From positions 1 to 29,032 of the forward strand of contig JBBRMJ010000013.1 of NCBI GenBank assembly GCA_038230895.1: DNA of 29,032 nucleotides, read 5' to 3'. Each line of letters starts with the position of its first letter. Positions within the stretch are counted from its first letter, which is position 1. This stretch comes from JAJXTN01 sp038230895. Its GTDB lineage: Bacteria; Patescibacteriota; Saccharimonadia; Saccharimonadales; UBA4665. Both the position numbers and the translations under genes were made by a program. The notes under the pieces are model-generated. The model saw only the letters and a program-made list of their open reading frames with translations. It had not been told where the DNA came from and did not search any database. Shown piece by piece: positions 12,885 through 20,616 of the stretch.

Positions 12885-14116
12885 AATCTCTGACCCGTGG
12901 ACACCTGAAAGCCGGCCTGGACTCGGTGCGAGGCGCCAAGGTTCGCAATTTCTGGACCATGCTCGGTGTTATTATCGGTGTCACTTCAGTGATAACTATC
13001 GTCAGTATTGGCGAAGGTATCAAAGCCCAAATTAGTAGTCAGATTCATCACTACGGTAAGGACTTAATTACGGTACAACCAGCACAGTTCCATGGCGGTT
13101 CAGGTATAAATAGTAATAAAGGTAGCCTCTTATCTGGTCTGAACGTAACTGGTTCCCTGACAGCCAAAGACGTCGCAGCGGTAACTAATAGCCGCAATAT
13201 CGGTGCCTCGGCACCGCTGAGCGCAGTTCCGGGGAATGCACGTGGTGATAACGGCAATTACACTGGCGGCTTAGTGATCGGTACAACTTCGGACTTACCG
13301 TCGCTACTGAATCAGTCACTCGCTTTTGGTGTTTTCTTAACGACTGATGACGTTGGTGCCAACGTGGCGGTATTAGGCCAGCACGCCGCCGAAACATTAT
13401 TTAACCAGAACGTCCCGCTGGGACGAACCTTCACATTCCGCGGCCAGTCTTTCATTGTTCACGGTATTTTTAATCAATTCGACAGTACACCGCTCAGCCA
13501 GGATGCCGATTTTAATAATGCAATATTCATTCCCTATGATGTCGCCGAGAGTCTTAGCAATAACACAGCGCCAACATTTGAGATTCTAGCCAAGCCTACT
13601 GACGTTAAACAAACGGCCGCTAGTGTCAAAGACATTCAGAAATCTTTGTATAAAACACATGGTGGTCAAAATGATTTTGCTGTCCTCCAGCAAAGTCAGA
13701 ACCTGGCCGGTAGCAATGCCGTTCTCGACCTGCTGACGCGTCTTATCGGGGGTGTCGCGGCGATATCGCTGCTGGTGGGCGGTATTGGCATCATGAATGT
13801 CATGCTTGTCTCGGTGGCTGAGCGTATGCACGAAATTGGCATCCGTAAGGCTGTCGGCGCAACGAATCGCCAGATACTGAGCCAGTTCATGATTGAGGCC
13901 AGCACCCTGAGCCTGACCGGCGGTATTATCGGTATCGCCTTGTCCTTCTTGATCGACCTTGGGTTGCGCGCTGGCACTGATTTACGCCCTCAGATTAGTT
14001 GGCAAGTCGTCGTCCTGGCGACGGGCGTATCACTACTGGTTGGAGTCATCTTTGGCTCAGTCCCAGCCCTGAAAGCTGCTCGCAAAGACCCGATTGAAGC
14101 TCTTCGCAGCGAGTAA
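12881..14116 (+). CDS. MacB-like ABC transporter permease (MacB_PCD/FtsX)
   Basis: A 411-residue protein with the MacB topology: one N-terminal transmembrane helix (about 25-46) followed by IGEGIKAQI, a large extracytoplasmic domain (about 50-280), then three helices (about 287-310, 340-360, 374-395). The cytoplasmic loop ERMHEIGIRKAVGATNRQI (314-332) and the end PALKAARKDPIEALRSE are the FtsX/MacB hallmark that couples to the ATPase. Pairs with the ATPase encoded immediately upstream (4-bp overlap). In organisms lacking an outer membrane such systems are linked to antimicrobial peptide or signal peptide export; the substrate here is unknown, and no TolC or MacA partner is in the window. Confidence 0.92.
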   Translation: MKSLTRGHLKAGLDSVRGAKVRNFWTMLGVIIGVTSVITIVSIGEGIKAQISSQIHHYGKDLITVQPAQFHGGSGINSNKGSLLSGLNVTGSLTAKDVAAVTNSRNIGASAPLSAVPGNARGDNGNYTGGLVIGTTSDLPSLLNQSLAFGVFLTTDDVGANVAVLGQHAAETLFNQNVPLGRTFTFRGQSFIVHGIFNQFDSTPLSQDADFNNAIFIPYDVAESLSNNTAPTFEILAKPTDVKQTAASVKDIQKSLYKTHGGQNDFAVLQQSQNLAGSNAVLDLLTRLIGGVAAISLLVGGIGIMNVMLVSVAERMHEIGIRKAVGATNRQILSQFMIEASTLSLTGGIIGIALSFLIDLGLRAGTDLRPQISWQVVVLATGVSLLVGVIFGSVPALKAARKDPIEALRSE

Positions 14117-14151
14117 ATCGGGCGATGGCTCACTGAACCATAAACGATTTA

Positions 14152-14173
14152 CGAAAAGCTGCTACCTGCAGCT
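14152..14173 (-). terminator. Terminator of the CvpA-protease gene
   Basis: Minus strand: AGCTGC-AGGTA-GCAGCT followed by TTTTCG, 7 nt beyond the stop codon at 14180. Short T tract, so of moderate strength. Confidence 0.45.
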
Positions 14174-14179
14174 ACCGGT

Positions 14180-15346
14180 TTATTCGGCGCACTTGCCCGT
14201 GCCCACAGTTTGATTTCGAGCTGTAGCTTGCTTGATTGCGCTACTAACTTGGCCGGTCGTAAGGGCGTAGCCGACATGTTCGTAGCTGGTCGACTCGGCA
14301 AAGATTACTCCTATGACGGTACCATCCTTGGCTACCAGGGGTCCACCAGAGTTGCCGGGAATGATATCAGCCTGGACTTCATACACATCTCGTGTCGTGT
14401 TCCCGCGCCCGTAGATGTTACGCCCGCTGGCGGTGATTTGATCAAGGACGGCGGCTGCTTTGGCGCTGAAACCACCACCGCCAGGGTAGCCAAGCACTAC
14501 CGCAGGGGTCCCATTGGCAACCTTGTCGCTGCCAATGATGAGTGATTGACCACTCAGATTCGGTACGCGCAGCACGGCGAAGTCGAGGTTTGGGTCGAAC
14601 CAAATGGCTGTGGCATTGTGCGTGCCATTGGCATCCTGGACGTAAGGACCACGGATGCCAGCGATGACGTGGGCATTCGTCGCTACGAGATCGCTGCCGA
14701 CAACGAAGCCAGAGCCTTCGACAATGCCGCCACACCCTTGCCCAGCAACTTTGACGACGGAATTACGGTCTTTCTCGACGGCATCTCGTAGTATGCCCAA
14801 GCTCGGTAGATTAACGTTACCCTTTGGCGCTGGTTCGTTTCCGATGAAGACCTGTGGGAAACCATTGGGGTCGATCAAATTACCCAGCTGGGCAATAACG
14901 GTCGGCGCTCCCGGCAGTAAGCGATCAAGTTCGCGGACTATCCGTGACCCATGGATTTCGGTCTGAAGATTGTTATATGGTAATGAGCTAATAACCGCTG
15001 AAATGAGCCAGACGCTAAACAGTAACGATATGACGCTCAGTAATGAGCCGAGGGCAACATCGTAGATATTGATACGCTTGAGTAGCACTTTGTGCTTGAG
15101 GCGGATGCCGATATATTCGCCAGCGATGAGGAGTAGAATTGCACAACCAAGCGTCGTAAGAATGGTTACGATTCCCCGAGTTACAGAGGTATGTACGAGA
15201 CGAATCGTGAACGGTTCCAGCAATGCGCCCAGGAACAGCCCGCCAAAAAATCCAAGTGTTGAACAGAGCTGCCGAACGAAACCCAATTCCCGGCCCCGAT
15301 ACAGCGCGACAATGATAAACACAGCTATGAGAATATCGACTAACAT
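14180..15346 (-). CDS. Membrane-anchored trypsin-like serine protease with CvpA domain (MarP-like)
   Basis: A 388-residue fusion. The N-terminal 120 residues form a four-helix CvpA/colicin V production-type membrane domain (helices about 2-15, 29-48, 60-80, 95-118). The outward-facing C-terminus is a chymotrypsin-fold protease with triad His226 (ATNAHV), Asp255 (LDFAVL) and Ser333 (IIPGNSGGP). This is the architecture of mycobacterial MarP, a periplasmic protease needed under acid and oxidative stress. As in MarP, two cysteines flank the protease domain (Cys205 in GQGCGG and Cys386, three residues from the end), which could form a disulfide that stabilises the active form. No PDZ domain follows. 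Located 62 bp after the PAP2 gene, probably in one operon. Confidence 0.9.
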   Translation of the reverse strand: MLVDILIAVFIIVALYRGRELGFVRQLCSTLGFFGGLFLGALLEPFTIRLVHTSVTRGIVTILTTLGCAILLLIAGEYIGIRLKHKVLLKRINIYDVALGSLLSVISLLFSVWLISAVISSLPYNNLQTEIHGSRIVRELDRLLPGAPTVIAQLGNLIDPNGFPQVFIGNEPAPKGNVNLPSLGILRDAVEKDRNSVVKVAGQGCGGIVEGSGFVVGSDLVATNAHVIAGIRGPYVQDANGTHNATAIWFDPNLDFAVLRVPNLSGQSLIIGSDKVANGTPAVVLGYPGGGGFSAKAAAVLDQITASGRNIYGRGNTTRDVYEVQADIIPGNSGGPLVAKDGTVIGVIFAESTSYEHVGYALTTGQVSSAIKQATARNQTVGTGKCAE

Positions 15347-15407
15347 AGGCTTAGAGGTGGCAGCCCTCGTTGATTGTCATACCCTAGCCAGACCGTCAAC
15401 AAGTTCA

Positions 15408-15878
15408 TTAGGTTGTCTTTTGTCTCCGCAGCCACCAGCGTATCAGGGCTTGCGTGAGGCCAACAGATAAGGCGGCAATCGCTAGACTGCCGATTACATC
15501 GATGAGGTGGTGAACGCCCGCTATGACACGGGACAGCCCGATCAACACTGATAGCGCGATCGCCACCCATCCATAACGGCGGCTATAGACGAACGTTGCG
15601 AAGCTGACAACTCCAGCCAATAGCGTGTGGTCTGACGGGAAACCATTGTCTGATGCGTGTGCAAAATATGGTGTAAAATTGCCAGCCACGAATGGTCGTG
15701 GGTTATAGAAGAGGTGACTGCCAAGCTTTGCGAACAAAACTGCGAGTACTGCAGATGCCAGCCCGAGGATCACAAAAGTAATTTTTTGGCGCCGCGGCAA
15801 TCGCAGCCAGACAACAGCTGCCAGTAGTACCGGTAATACGAGGAAGTCTTTGGCGATGAAAGTAATGATTTGATGCAT
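15408..15878 (-). CDS. PAP2-family membrane phosphatase
   Basis: 156 residues from ATG 15878. Another ATG two codons upstream (15884) lies only 3 nt from the -10 box TACAAT and would precede the expected transcript start. Numbering from the upstream ATG, the three acid phosphatase motifs are Lys53...Arg63-Pro64 (KLGSHLFYNPRP), PSDH 83-86 (GFPSDHT, with D in place of the usual G) and S118-R119...His125...Asp129 (SRVIAGVHHLIDV). About five membrane helices. Members include BcrC-type undecaprenyl pyrophosphate phosphatases and lipid phosphatases. Recycling of a polyprenyl carrier for wall or glycan synthesis is likely but not proven. The next gene in the same direction is the CvpA-protease. Confidence 0.85.
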   Translation of the reverse strand: MHQIITFIAKDFLVLPVLLAAVVWLRLPRRQKITFVILGLASAVLAVLFAKLGSHLFYNPRPFVAGNFTPYFAHASDNGFPSDHTLLAGVVSFATFVYSRRYGWVAIALSVLIGLSRVIAGVHHLIDVIGSLAIAALSVGLTQALIRWWLRRQKTT

Positions 15879-15887
15879 TGCCATATA

Positions 15888-15893
15888 ATTGTA
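15888..15893 (-). promoter_or_regulatory. -10 box of the PAP2 gene
   Basis: TACAAT on the minus strand, 9 nt before ATG 15878 and 3 nt before ATG 15884; the spacing favours the downstream start. Confidence 0.4.
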
Positions 15894-15945
15894 ACAGTTT
15901 TTGACTCGGGTAGACTAGCAAGCACAAGCAAGTTGAGGGGCGGTA

Positions 15946-17370
15946 TTAGGCATCTTTGTTGATGAGCGACTGGGCGAGCTCTGCACCGTTACTGCCCACC
16001 GGATAGCTCTTCAGATTGTCAGGTGATTTGCGCCATTCCTCGAGCACTGACTCGACAATTTGCCAGGCAGCGATAACTTCTTCACTGGTAGCGAAAAGCG
16101 TGTGGTCACCGCGAACGGCATCGACGAGGACTCGTTCGTAGGCATTTGGGTGGTCGTGATTGTCGAAGTTTTGCTGGTAGGAAAAGTCCATAACGGCCGC
16201 TTGCAAATCGGTCTCGAAACCGGGTTTCTTCGCCAGTAAATCGAGTTCAATGCCCTCATTGGGTGCAATCCGGAAACGGAGGCGATTTGGCTGTTCATTG
16301 CGCCCTTTAAAGGTCAAACAAATTTCGGTTTTCTTCTCTGCCAACGCTTTGCCTGTCCAAAGCGTTATTGGCACATCGCGCCAACGCTCGCTATCGATGG
16401 TAACCCGTATAGCGGCATAGGTTTCAGTCTCGGATTCAGCATTTTTGACCTCCTTCTTGTAGCCCTCATACTGACCTCTTTTTGCCATCCGCTCTACCTG
16501 GTCGGCAGCAACCGGGATGACCTGTTGCAAGAGGGCCTGTTTAGCGATATGGATGTGCTCACTATCGAGGGTTTCCGGGCGATCCATAGTCACGATACCC
16601 AATATTTGCAATAAATGGCTTTGGATGAAGTCGCGTAGGGCGCCAACTGGCTCATAAAACTGAGCCCGGCCTTCGACACCAATCTCTTCACTAGCCGTGA
16701 TGTCGATGCTGGCAATGTGTTCGCGATTCCACAGAGCCTCAAAAATAGGGTTCTGGAACCGAAACGTTAAGATGTTTTGAACGGTTTCTTTGGCAAGGTA
16801 ATGGTCGATGCGGTAGATTTGATCCTCACCGAAAGCAGCACCAGTTGACGTGATCAATTCGCGAGCCGAGGCGAGGTCGTAACCAAAGGGCTTCTCGACG
16901 AGCAAGCGGGTCATGGCTTTTCCGTGTTCGCAGCTGGCGTTCAGACCAGCCTCACCCATTAAGCTGATGATTGGGCCATAGACTTGCGGTGGGATTGAGA
17001 GATAGTAAAGGCGGTTCATGCACAGCCCCTTCTCAGCCTCGATGGCGTTGAGTACACTGAGCAATTGGTCGTAGGCGCTGCGGTTGGTGGGGTCCATTTG
17101 GTGCATGCGGGTGTGGGCATGCATCCTGCGTAGGGCGTCCGGGTCACAGATCTTGTCGACTTCATTGACACAGAGCTCGACTTTGTTGAGCAAATCTTCG
17201 GCACTCACTTCACGACGGCTAATGCCAATAATCTCTGTTTGCTCATGGAGGAGCCCGTCCTTGATGAGATGATACAGCGCTGGCAATAAATAGCGCTGGG
17301 ACAAATCACCGGTGATGCCAAAAATGACAATAATGGCTGGTTCGAGCGCTGTCGGCTGCGTATCAGTCAT
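15946..17370 (-). CDS. zwf: Glucose-6-phosphate 1-dehydrogenase
   Basis: A 474-residue enzyme that oxidises glucose 6-phosphate to 6-phosphogluconolactone with reduction of NADP+, the entry step of the oxidative pentose phosphate pathway. Motifs: dinucleotide site FGITGDLSQRYLLPALYHL (17-35), VEKPFG (158-163), and the substrate-binding RIDHYLAKE (187-195), which carries Ala where RIDHYLGKE is nearly universal. Length agrees with bacterial Zwf. The ATG overlaps the gnd stop by one nucleotide (TAATG), indicating translational coupling. Last gene of pgl-gnd-zwf, so all three steps to ribulose 5-phosphate are encoded in one operon in non-pathway order. Confidence 0.96.
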   Translation of the reverse strand: MTDTQPTALEPAIIVIFGITGDLSQRYLLPALYHLIKDGLLHEQTEIIGISRREVSAEDLLNKVELCVNEVDKICDPDALRRMHAHTRMHQMDPTNRSAYDQLLSVLNAIEAEKGLCMNRLYYLSIPPQVYGPIISLMGEAGLNASCEHGKAMTRLLVEKPFGYDLASARELITSTGAAFGEDQIYRIDHYLAKETVQNILTFRFQNPIFEALWNREHIASIDITASEEIGVEGRAQFYEPVGALRDFIQSHLLQILGIVTMDRPETLDSEHIHIAKQALLQQVIPVAADQVERMAKRGQYEGYKKEVKNAESETETYAAIRVTIDSERWRDVPITLWTGKALAEKKTEICLTFKGRNEQPNRLRFRIAPNEGIELDLLAKKPGFETDLQAAVMDFSYQQNFDNHDHPNAYERVLVDAVRGDHTLFATSEEVIAAWQIVESVLEEWRKSPDNLKSYPVGSNGAELAQSLINKDA

Positions 17371-18275
17371 TATTTGTTCAGCTCATGCCCACCGAACTTA
17401 TTGCGCATGGCGGCTAAGAGCTTGGTCGCGAAATTGGTCTCGCCCTGCTGTGATGCGACACGGACGTCAAACGCCGCTTGAATGCTCTGGAGTGGGATAC
17501 CGAGGCTCTTGGCGACTTCTAACGTCCAACGGGCTTCACCGCTTTCTGCCACGAAGCCATCGATGCCATCGAGAGTCGGGTTCTCCTTCAGGGCATCACG
17601 AGACAGTTCGTTCAGCCATGAGGTGACGACGCTGTGGTGTTGCCACACATCGCCAGCGGCCGCCAAATCCAATTCCTTGTACGGCCCGTCTTTGAGCATG
17701 CGATAGCCCTCGGCTAAGCTCTCCATCATGCCGTATTCGATGGCATTGTGGGTCATTTTCACGAAGTGACCACTGCCGCTTGGGCCAAAGTGGTGATAGG
17801 CACCTTCCGGCGCAGCTAAGACCTTGAGTGCTGGTTCGAGAACGGCAAACGCCTCAGTGCTGTCAGCGCCGACCATCATCGAGAAGCCATTCTGATAGCC
17901 CCAAACACCACCGCTGGTGCCAACGTCTATAAGGTGGTGGCCCGCTGCTAGCAGTTTTTGATTTAATGTCTGGGTTAATCGGAAGTCGGAGTTGCCGCCA
18001 TCGATGATAATACTGCCTTTGGGCAGGATAGTTAGCCATTCGTCAATCTGAGCGTCGACTATATTTGCCGGCAACATAATCCACAGCACCACTTGTTCAC
18101 CATTGAAGGCCTCAAGCACAGCCTGCTTGGTCAAGGCTGGTACAGCACCATAGCTGGCAGCTTCCTGGATTGGTTCGGGACTACGGTTATGCGCGATGAC
18201 TCGGTGGTCGCTCTCAGCTAATTTGTGGGCAATCTGTAAACCCATACGGCCTAAGCCCTGTACTGCTATTGTCAT
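17370..18275 (-). CDS. gnd: 6-phosphogluconate dehydrogenase, short (YqeC/GndA) form
   Basis: A 301-residue decarboxylating enzyme producing ribulose 5-phosphate, CO2 and a reduced nicotinamide. Motifs: Rossmann GLGRMG (7-12), IDGGNSDFR, DVGTSGGVWGYQNGFSMMVG, and GSGHFVKMTHNAIEYGMM with the catalytic Lys. At about 300 residues it belongs to the short, often NAD-preferring class, not the 470-residue E. coli-type. The start is fixed by a strong AGGAGG Shine-Dalgarno sequence 5 nt before the ATG, overlapping the end of pgl (1 nt between the stop TGA and the ATG). Middle gene of the operon. Confidence 0.95.
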   Translation of the reverse strand: MTIAVQGLGRMGLQIAHKLAESDHRVIAHNRSPEPIQEAASYGAVPALTKQAVLEAFNGEQVVLWIMLPANIVDAQIDEWLTILPKGSIIIDGGNSDFRLTQTLNQKLLAAGHHLIDVGTSGGVWGYQNGFSMMVGADSTEAFAVLEPALKVLAAPEGAYHHFGPSGSGHFVKMTHNAIEYGMMESLAEGYRMLKDGPYKELDLAAAGDVWQHHSVVTSWLNELSRDALKENPTLDGIDGFVAESGEARWTLEVAKSLGIPLQSIQAAFDVRVASQQGETNFATKLLAAMRNKFGGHELNK

Positions 18276-18276
18276 G

Positions 18277-18945
18277 TCATCCTCCTACTTGATCATTATA
18301 TATGTAAACTTCGCCAAGTTGTTTTAAAATCTGGGCTGGTTGTATGTTCGGGTCAAGACGCTTGGTGCGCAACGTGCTTAGCGGTAGTCGTTTGGTGGCA
18401 CCGAATGCAAAAACATAGGCTGCTGTCACCTGTCGAAACGCTGGGAAGGTCAATGACAGGCGATCGAAGGGCTTGCCGCTGTAGCCGGTCACCAGCTCTA
18501 TGGTCTCATGGCTGGCGGCACTGTTGGGTAGTATCCCTGCTACGTGGCCATCTTCACCCATGCCTAACTGGGAGATAATCACATCGGCAGTCCCAAAAGC
18601 CTGACTGGCTAGTTCTCGGTAATGCGTGGTGGTCTCTGCCAATGTGAACTCTGGTTGCAGCACGGCAAGCATAACAGCGGGAGCTGGTTTGAAACCAGCT
18701 TTGGTTAATTGGGTAGCATTGGAATCAGGGTGTCCGACCGGGCCGTAACGTTCATCGCCGAGCATTACCGTGAGGTTTTGGCGTAATTTTCGTGAGATAT
18801 TATCCATGACCGTGACGCTAGCCGGAATGTTGGAGCCGCCGCTGAGCAGCCACAGCACCCGCTTGCCAGCCGCCAACTCCTCAATCAGACGTTGTGACAG
18901 ATCGGCTAAGCCGTCCTCCCAGTCAGTTGTCAAGATGAATCGCAT
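18277..18945 (-). CDS. pgl: 6-phosphogluconolactonase
   Basis: 222 residues from ATG 18945. An upstream in-frame ATG (18963) is excluded because the TATAAT box lies between them, exactly 6 nt before the chosen start. The protein belongs to the DevB/NagB-like lactonase family, with LLSGGSNIPA, VMLGDERYGP, and GMGEDGHVAGILPNS. It hydrolyses 6-phosphogluconolactone, the step between Zwf and Gnd. First gene of the operon and apparently leaderless; the stop is TGA, overlapping the gnd ribosome-binding region. Confidence 0.92.
   Translation of the reverse strand: MRFILTTDWEDGLADLSQRLIEELAAGKRVLWLLSGGSNIPASVTVMDNISRKLRQNLTVMLGDERYGPVGHPDSNATQLTKAGFKPAPAVMLAVLQPEFTLAETTTHYRELASQAFGTADVIISQLGMGEDGHVAGILPNSAASHETIELVTGYSGKPFDRLSLTFPAFRQVTAAYVFAFGATKRLPLSTLRTKRLDPNIQPAQILKQLGEVYIYNDQVGG
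18281..18286 (-). promoter_or_regulatory. Shine-Dalgarno sequence of gnd
   Basis: AGGAGG on the minus strand, 5 nt before the gnd ATG and inside the last codons of pgl. It contrasts with the leaderless first gene of the same operon. Confidence 0.8.
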
Positions 18946-18951
18946 AGTTAC

Positions 18952-18957
18952 ATTATA
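18952..18957 (-). promoter_or_regulatory. -10 box of the pgl-gnd-zwf operon (leaderless)
   Basis: Consensus TATAAT on the minus strand followed by GTAACT and the ATG at 18945. No recognisable -35 element. Confidence 0.55.
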
Positions 18958-18982
18958 TAACATATCCGTGTGGACACGAGGG

Positions 18983-19207
18983 CTAGCTAACGCGGGCTAG
19001 TAATAGCTGGATATTCCGTTCGTGCGCTTTGACGACGTGCTCTACGACGATCAGACGTTCATCGATCTCGTCTACTTTTATATGAACCTCTCGTAATTCC
19101 GCACGCAAGGCAGGTACCTCTTCTACGTACTCGCGAATCACCCGCAACTCATCGGCGAGGACCTCGCCGAGTACCAGTTTCCGCTCGTCGTCACTCAGTG
19201 ATTGCAT
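18983..19207 (-). CDS. Small coiled-coil hypothetical protein
   Basis: 74 residues from ATG 19207 (MQSLSDDERKLVLGEVLAD). A further in-frame ATG at 19216 directly abuts the -10 box TACACT, so the inner ATG (9 nt after the box) is preferred. The sequence is acidic, entirely helical, with heptad spacing (VPALRAELREVHIKVDEIDERLIVVEHVV). No known domain. It resembles the small helical protein at 9909-10259 in size class, coiled-coil character and promoter spacing. It is divergent from the flippase gene, and its stop is 37 bp upstream of the pgl start, in the same direction. Function unknown. Confidence 0.6.
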   Translation of the reverse strand: MQSLSDDERKLVLGEVLADELRVIREYVEEVPALRAELREVHIKVDEIDERLIVVEHVVKAHERNIQLLLARVS

Positions 19208-19216
19208 AGTAGTCAT

Positions 19217-19222
19217 AGTGTA
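19217..19222 (-). promoter_or_regulatory. -10 box of the small coiled-coil gene
   Basis: TACACT on the minus strand, 9 nt before ATG 19207 and directly adjacent to ATG 19216. Confidence 0.4.
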
Positions 19223-19281
19223 GTGCTAGGACGGTGCGGTGGTCAAACGAAATTACTGCAATTTTAGAAATGTTTAATCAA

Positions 19282-19311
19282 TTGGTTTACCGGGGTTATA
19301 ACGGATATACT
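19282..19311 (+). promoter_or_regulatory. Promoter of the flippase gene (leaderless, decides the start)
   Basis: TTGGTT (19282-19287), 18-bp spacer, TATACT (19306-19311), then GCAGGA and an in-frame GTG at 19318. The longer frame starting at ATG 19234 would begin upstream of the promoter. Confidence 0.55.
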
Positions 19312-19317
19312 GCAGGA

Positions 19318-20616
19318 GTGAAACGTTTGAGCCAGCTAACCCGCAATACCTATTTGCACCTGATGCAAGATGGGATTCGTCGCAATTCAACCCTATTGAT
19401 CCTCAGCCAGTTAGTAAGCGCTGGCAGCCTATTTTTGTTCTGGATTCTCAACGCCCGTTTGTTCCCGGCCGATCTCGTCGGTTTGGCCACCGCTTTTGTC
19501 AGCTTCGGTGTGTTAGTTGCCACCTTCACCAATCTGGGTCTACCGAACACCATTATCCGTTTTCTGCCTCGTAGTCAGCGGCGGGGTGGGCTGTTCACTG
19601 CAGCTTTGAGCCTTGTCGCTCTGAGCTCACTCACGGGTGGTGTTCTGGCTTTGTTGCTGGTACCACACGTGGTACCGAAGCTGGCTTTCATTCGGAATTC
19701 GAGCGGTCTGACTGCACTGCTGCTGTTGCTGGTTGTGGGCATGGCCATCATCGCTCTATTAGACGGCACGTTAGTGTCGTTGCGAAAAGGTGAGTATATC
19801 TTTCTGAAGGCTGTCCTGACTAATTTGCCACGGCTGGTATTGCCGTTTGCGGTTGTCGCAGCCGGAGTACGGGGGATGACCGGTGTGTACGTCGGTACCC
19901 TGCTCATCGGTATCTGCTTCGTCCTGTTTATGATTATAGGTAGGTTACTGGCCAGTGAATCGTTGCGTCCAACCCTGGGCGAGGTTACGAAGCACAAGGT
20001 CTATGCTGCCAGTAATTATCTTGGTGGTATGTTCGGCGTCTTACCGGTGACGGTTGTGCCAATCATTGTCCTAAGCGTGCTAGGGCCCGCCCCTGCCGCC
20101 TATTTCTTTATGCCAATTATGATTGCGGCCTTGCTCAGTCTGATCTGTAATTCTATCTCTCAAGCGTTGATATCGGAGTGCTCACAAACTGATGACCGGG
20201 CTGAATATCGCCGCTTGTTTGGCAAAGCCCTACGACATCAGTACCAGCTGCTCCTGCCTCTGGTGCTCATCCTGCTCCTACTGGCCTGGCCCATTCTTCG
20301 TATCTACGGGCCGGCATATGCTCGTGAAGGTTTCGTGCCGTTGCTAATTCTGATTATTTCGGGGCTGTTTGTGGGCTTAAACTGGCTCGGTGACACCTGG
20401 CTGAACATCAATAAGCGATCACGTGATTATTTCCTGATGAATGCCTTCAATGCCCTGGCTGTCGTCGGTTTCGTGCTGCTATTCGTGTCGCATGGTTTAA
20501 CAGCGGTGGCACTTGGTTGGTTCTGTGGCCAATTGCTGTCAGCCGTCGTGTACCTGATGATTTTTGCTCGTAGTCACCTACTGTCAGCGCTACGAATTAC
20601 GAAATCCGTTCGCTAG
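19318..20616 (+). CDS. Lipopolysaccharide/oligosaccharide flippase (Wzx/MATE-like, MOP superfamily)
   Basis: 432 residues from GTG 19318; starting there places the amphipathic entry (VKRLSQLTRNTYLHLMQDGIRR) right before the first membrane helix, as in the family. About 12 predicted membrane helices in two halves, with features common to polysaccharide-biosynthesis flippases (QLVSAGSLFLFWILNARLFPADLVGLATAFVSF near the start, then GLPNTIIRFLP). Such proteins flip lipid-linked glycans across the cytoplasmic membrane. No glycosyltransferase genes adjoin, so the substrate cannot be inferred. Its end overlaps the convergent histidine kinase gene by 4 bp, with no room for a terminator. Confidence 0.85.
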   Translation: MKRLSQLTRNTYLHLMQDGIRRNSTLLILSQLVSAGSLFLFWILNARLFPADLVGLATAFVSFGVLVATFTNLGLPNTIIRFLPRSQRRGGLFTAALSLVALSSLTGGVLALLLVPHVVPKLAFIRNSSGLTALLLLLVVGMAIIALLDGTLVSLRKGEYIFLKAVLTNLPRLVLPFAVVAAGVRGMTGVYVGTLLIGICFVLFMIIGRLLASESLRPTLGEVTKHKVYAASNYLGGMFGVLPVTVVPIIVLSVLGPAPAAYFFMPIMIAALLSLICNSISQALISECSQTDDRAEYRRLFGKALRHQYQLLLPLVLILLLLAWPILRIYGPAYAREGFVPLLILIISGLFVGLNWLGDTWLNINKRSRDYFLMNAFNALAVVGFVLLFVSHGLTAVALGWFCGQLLSAVVYLMIFARSHLLSALRITKSVR

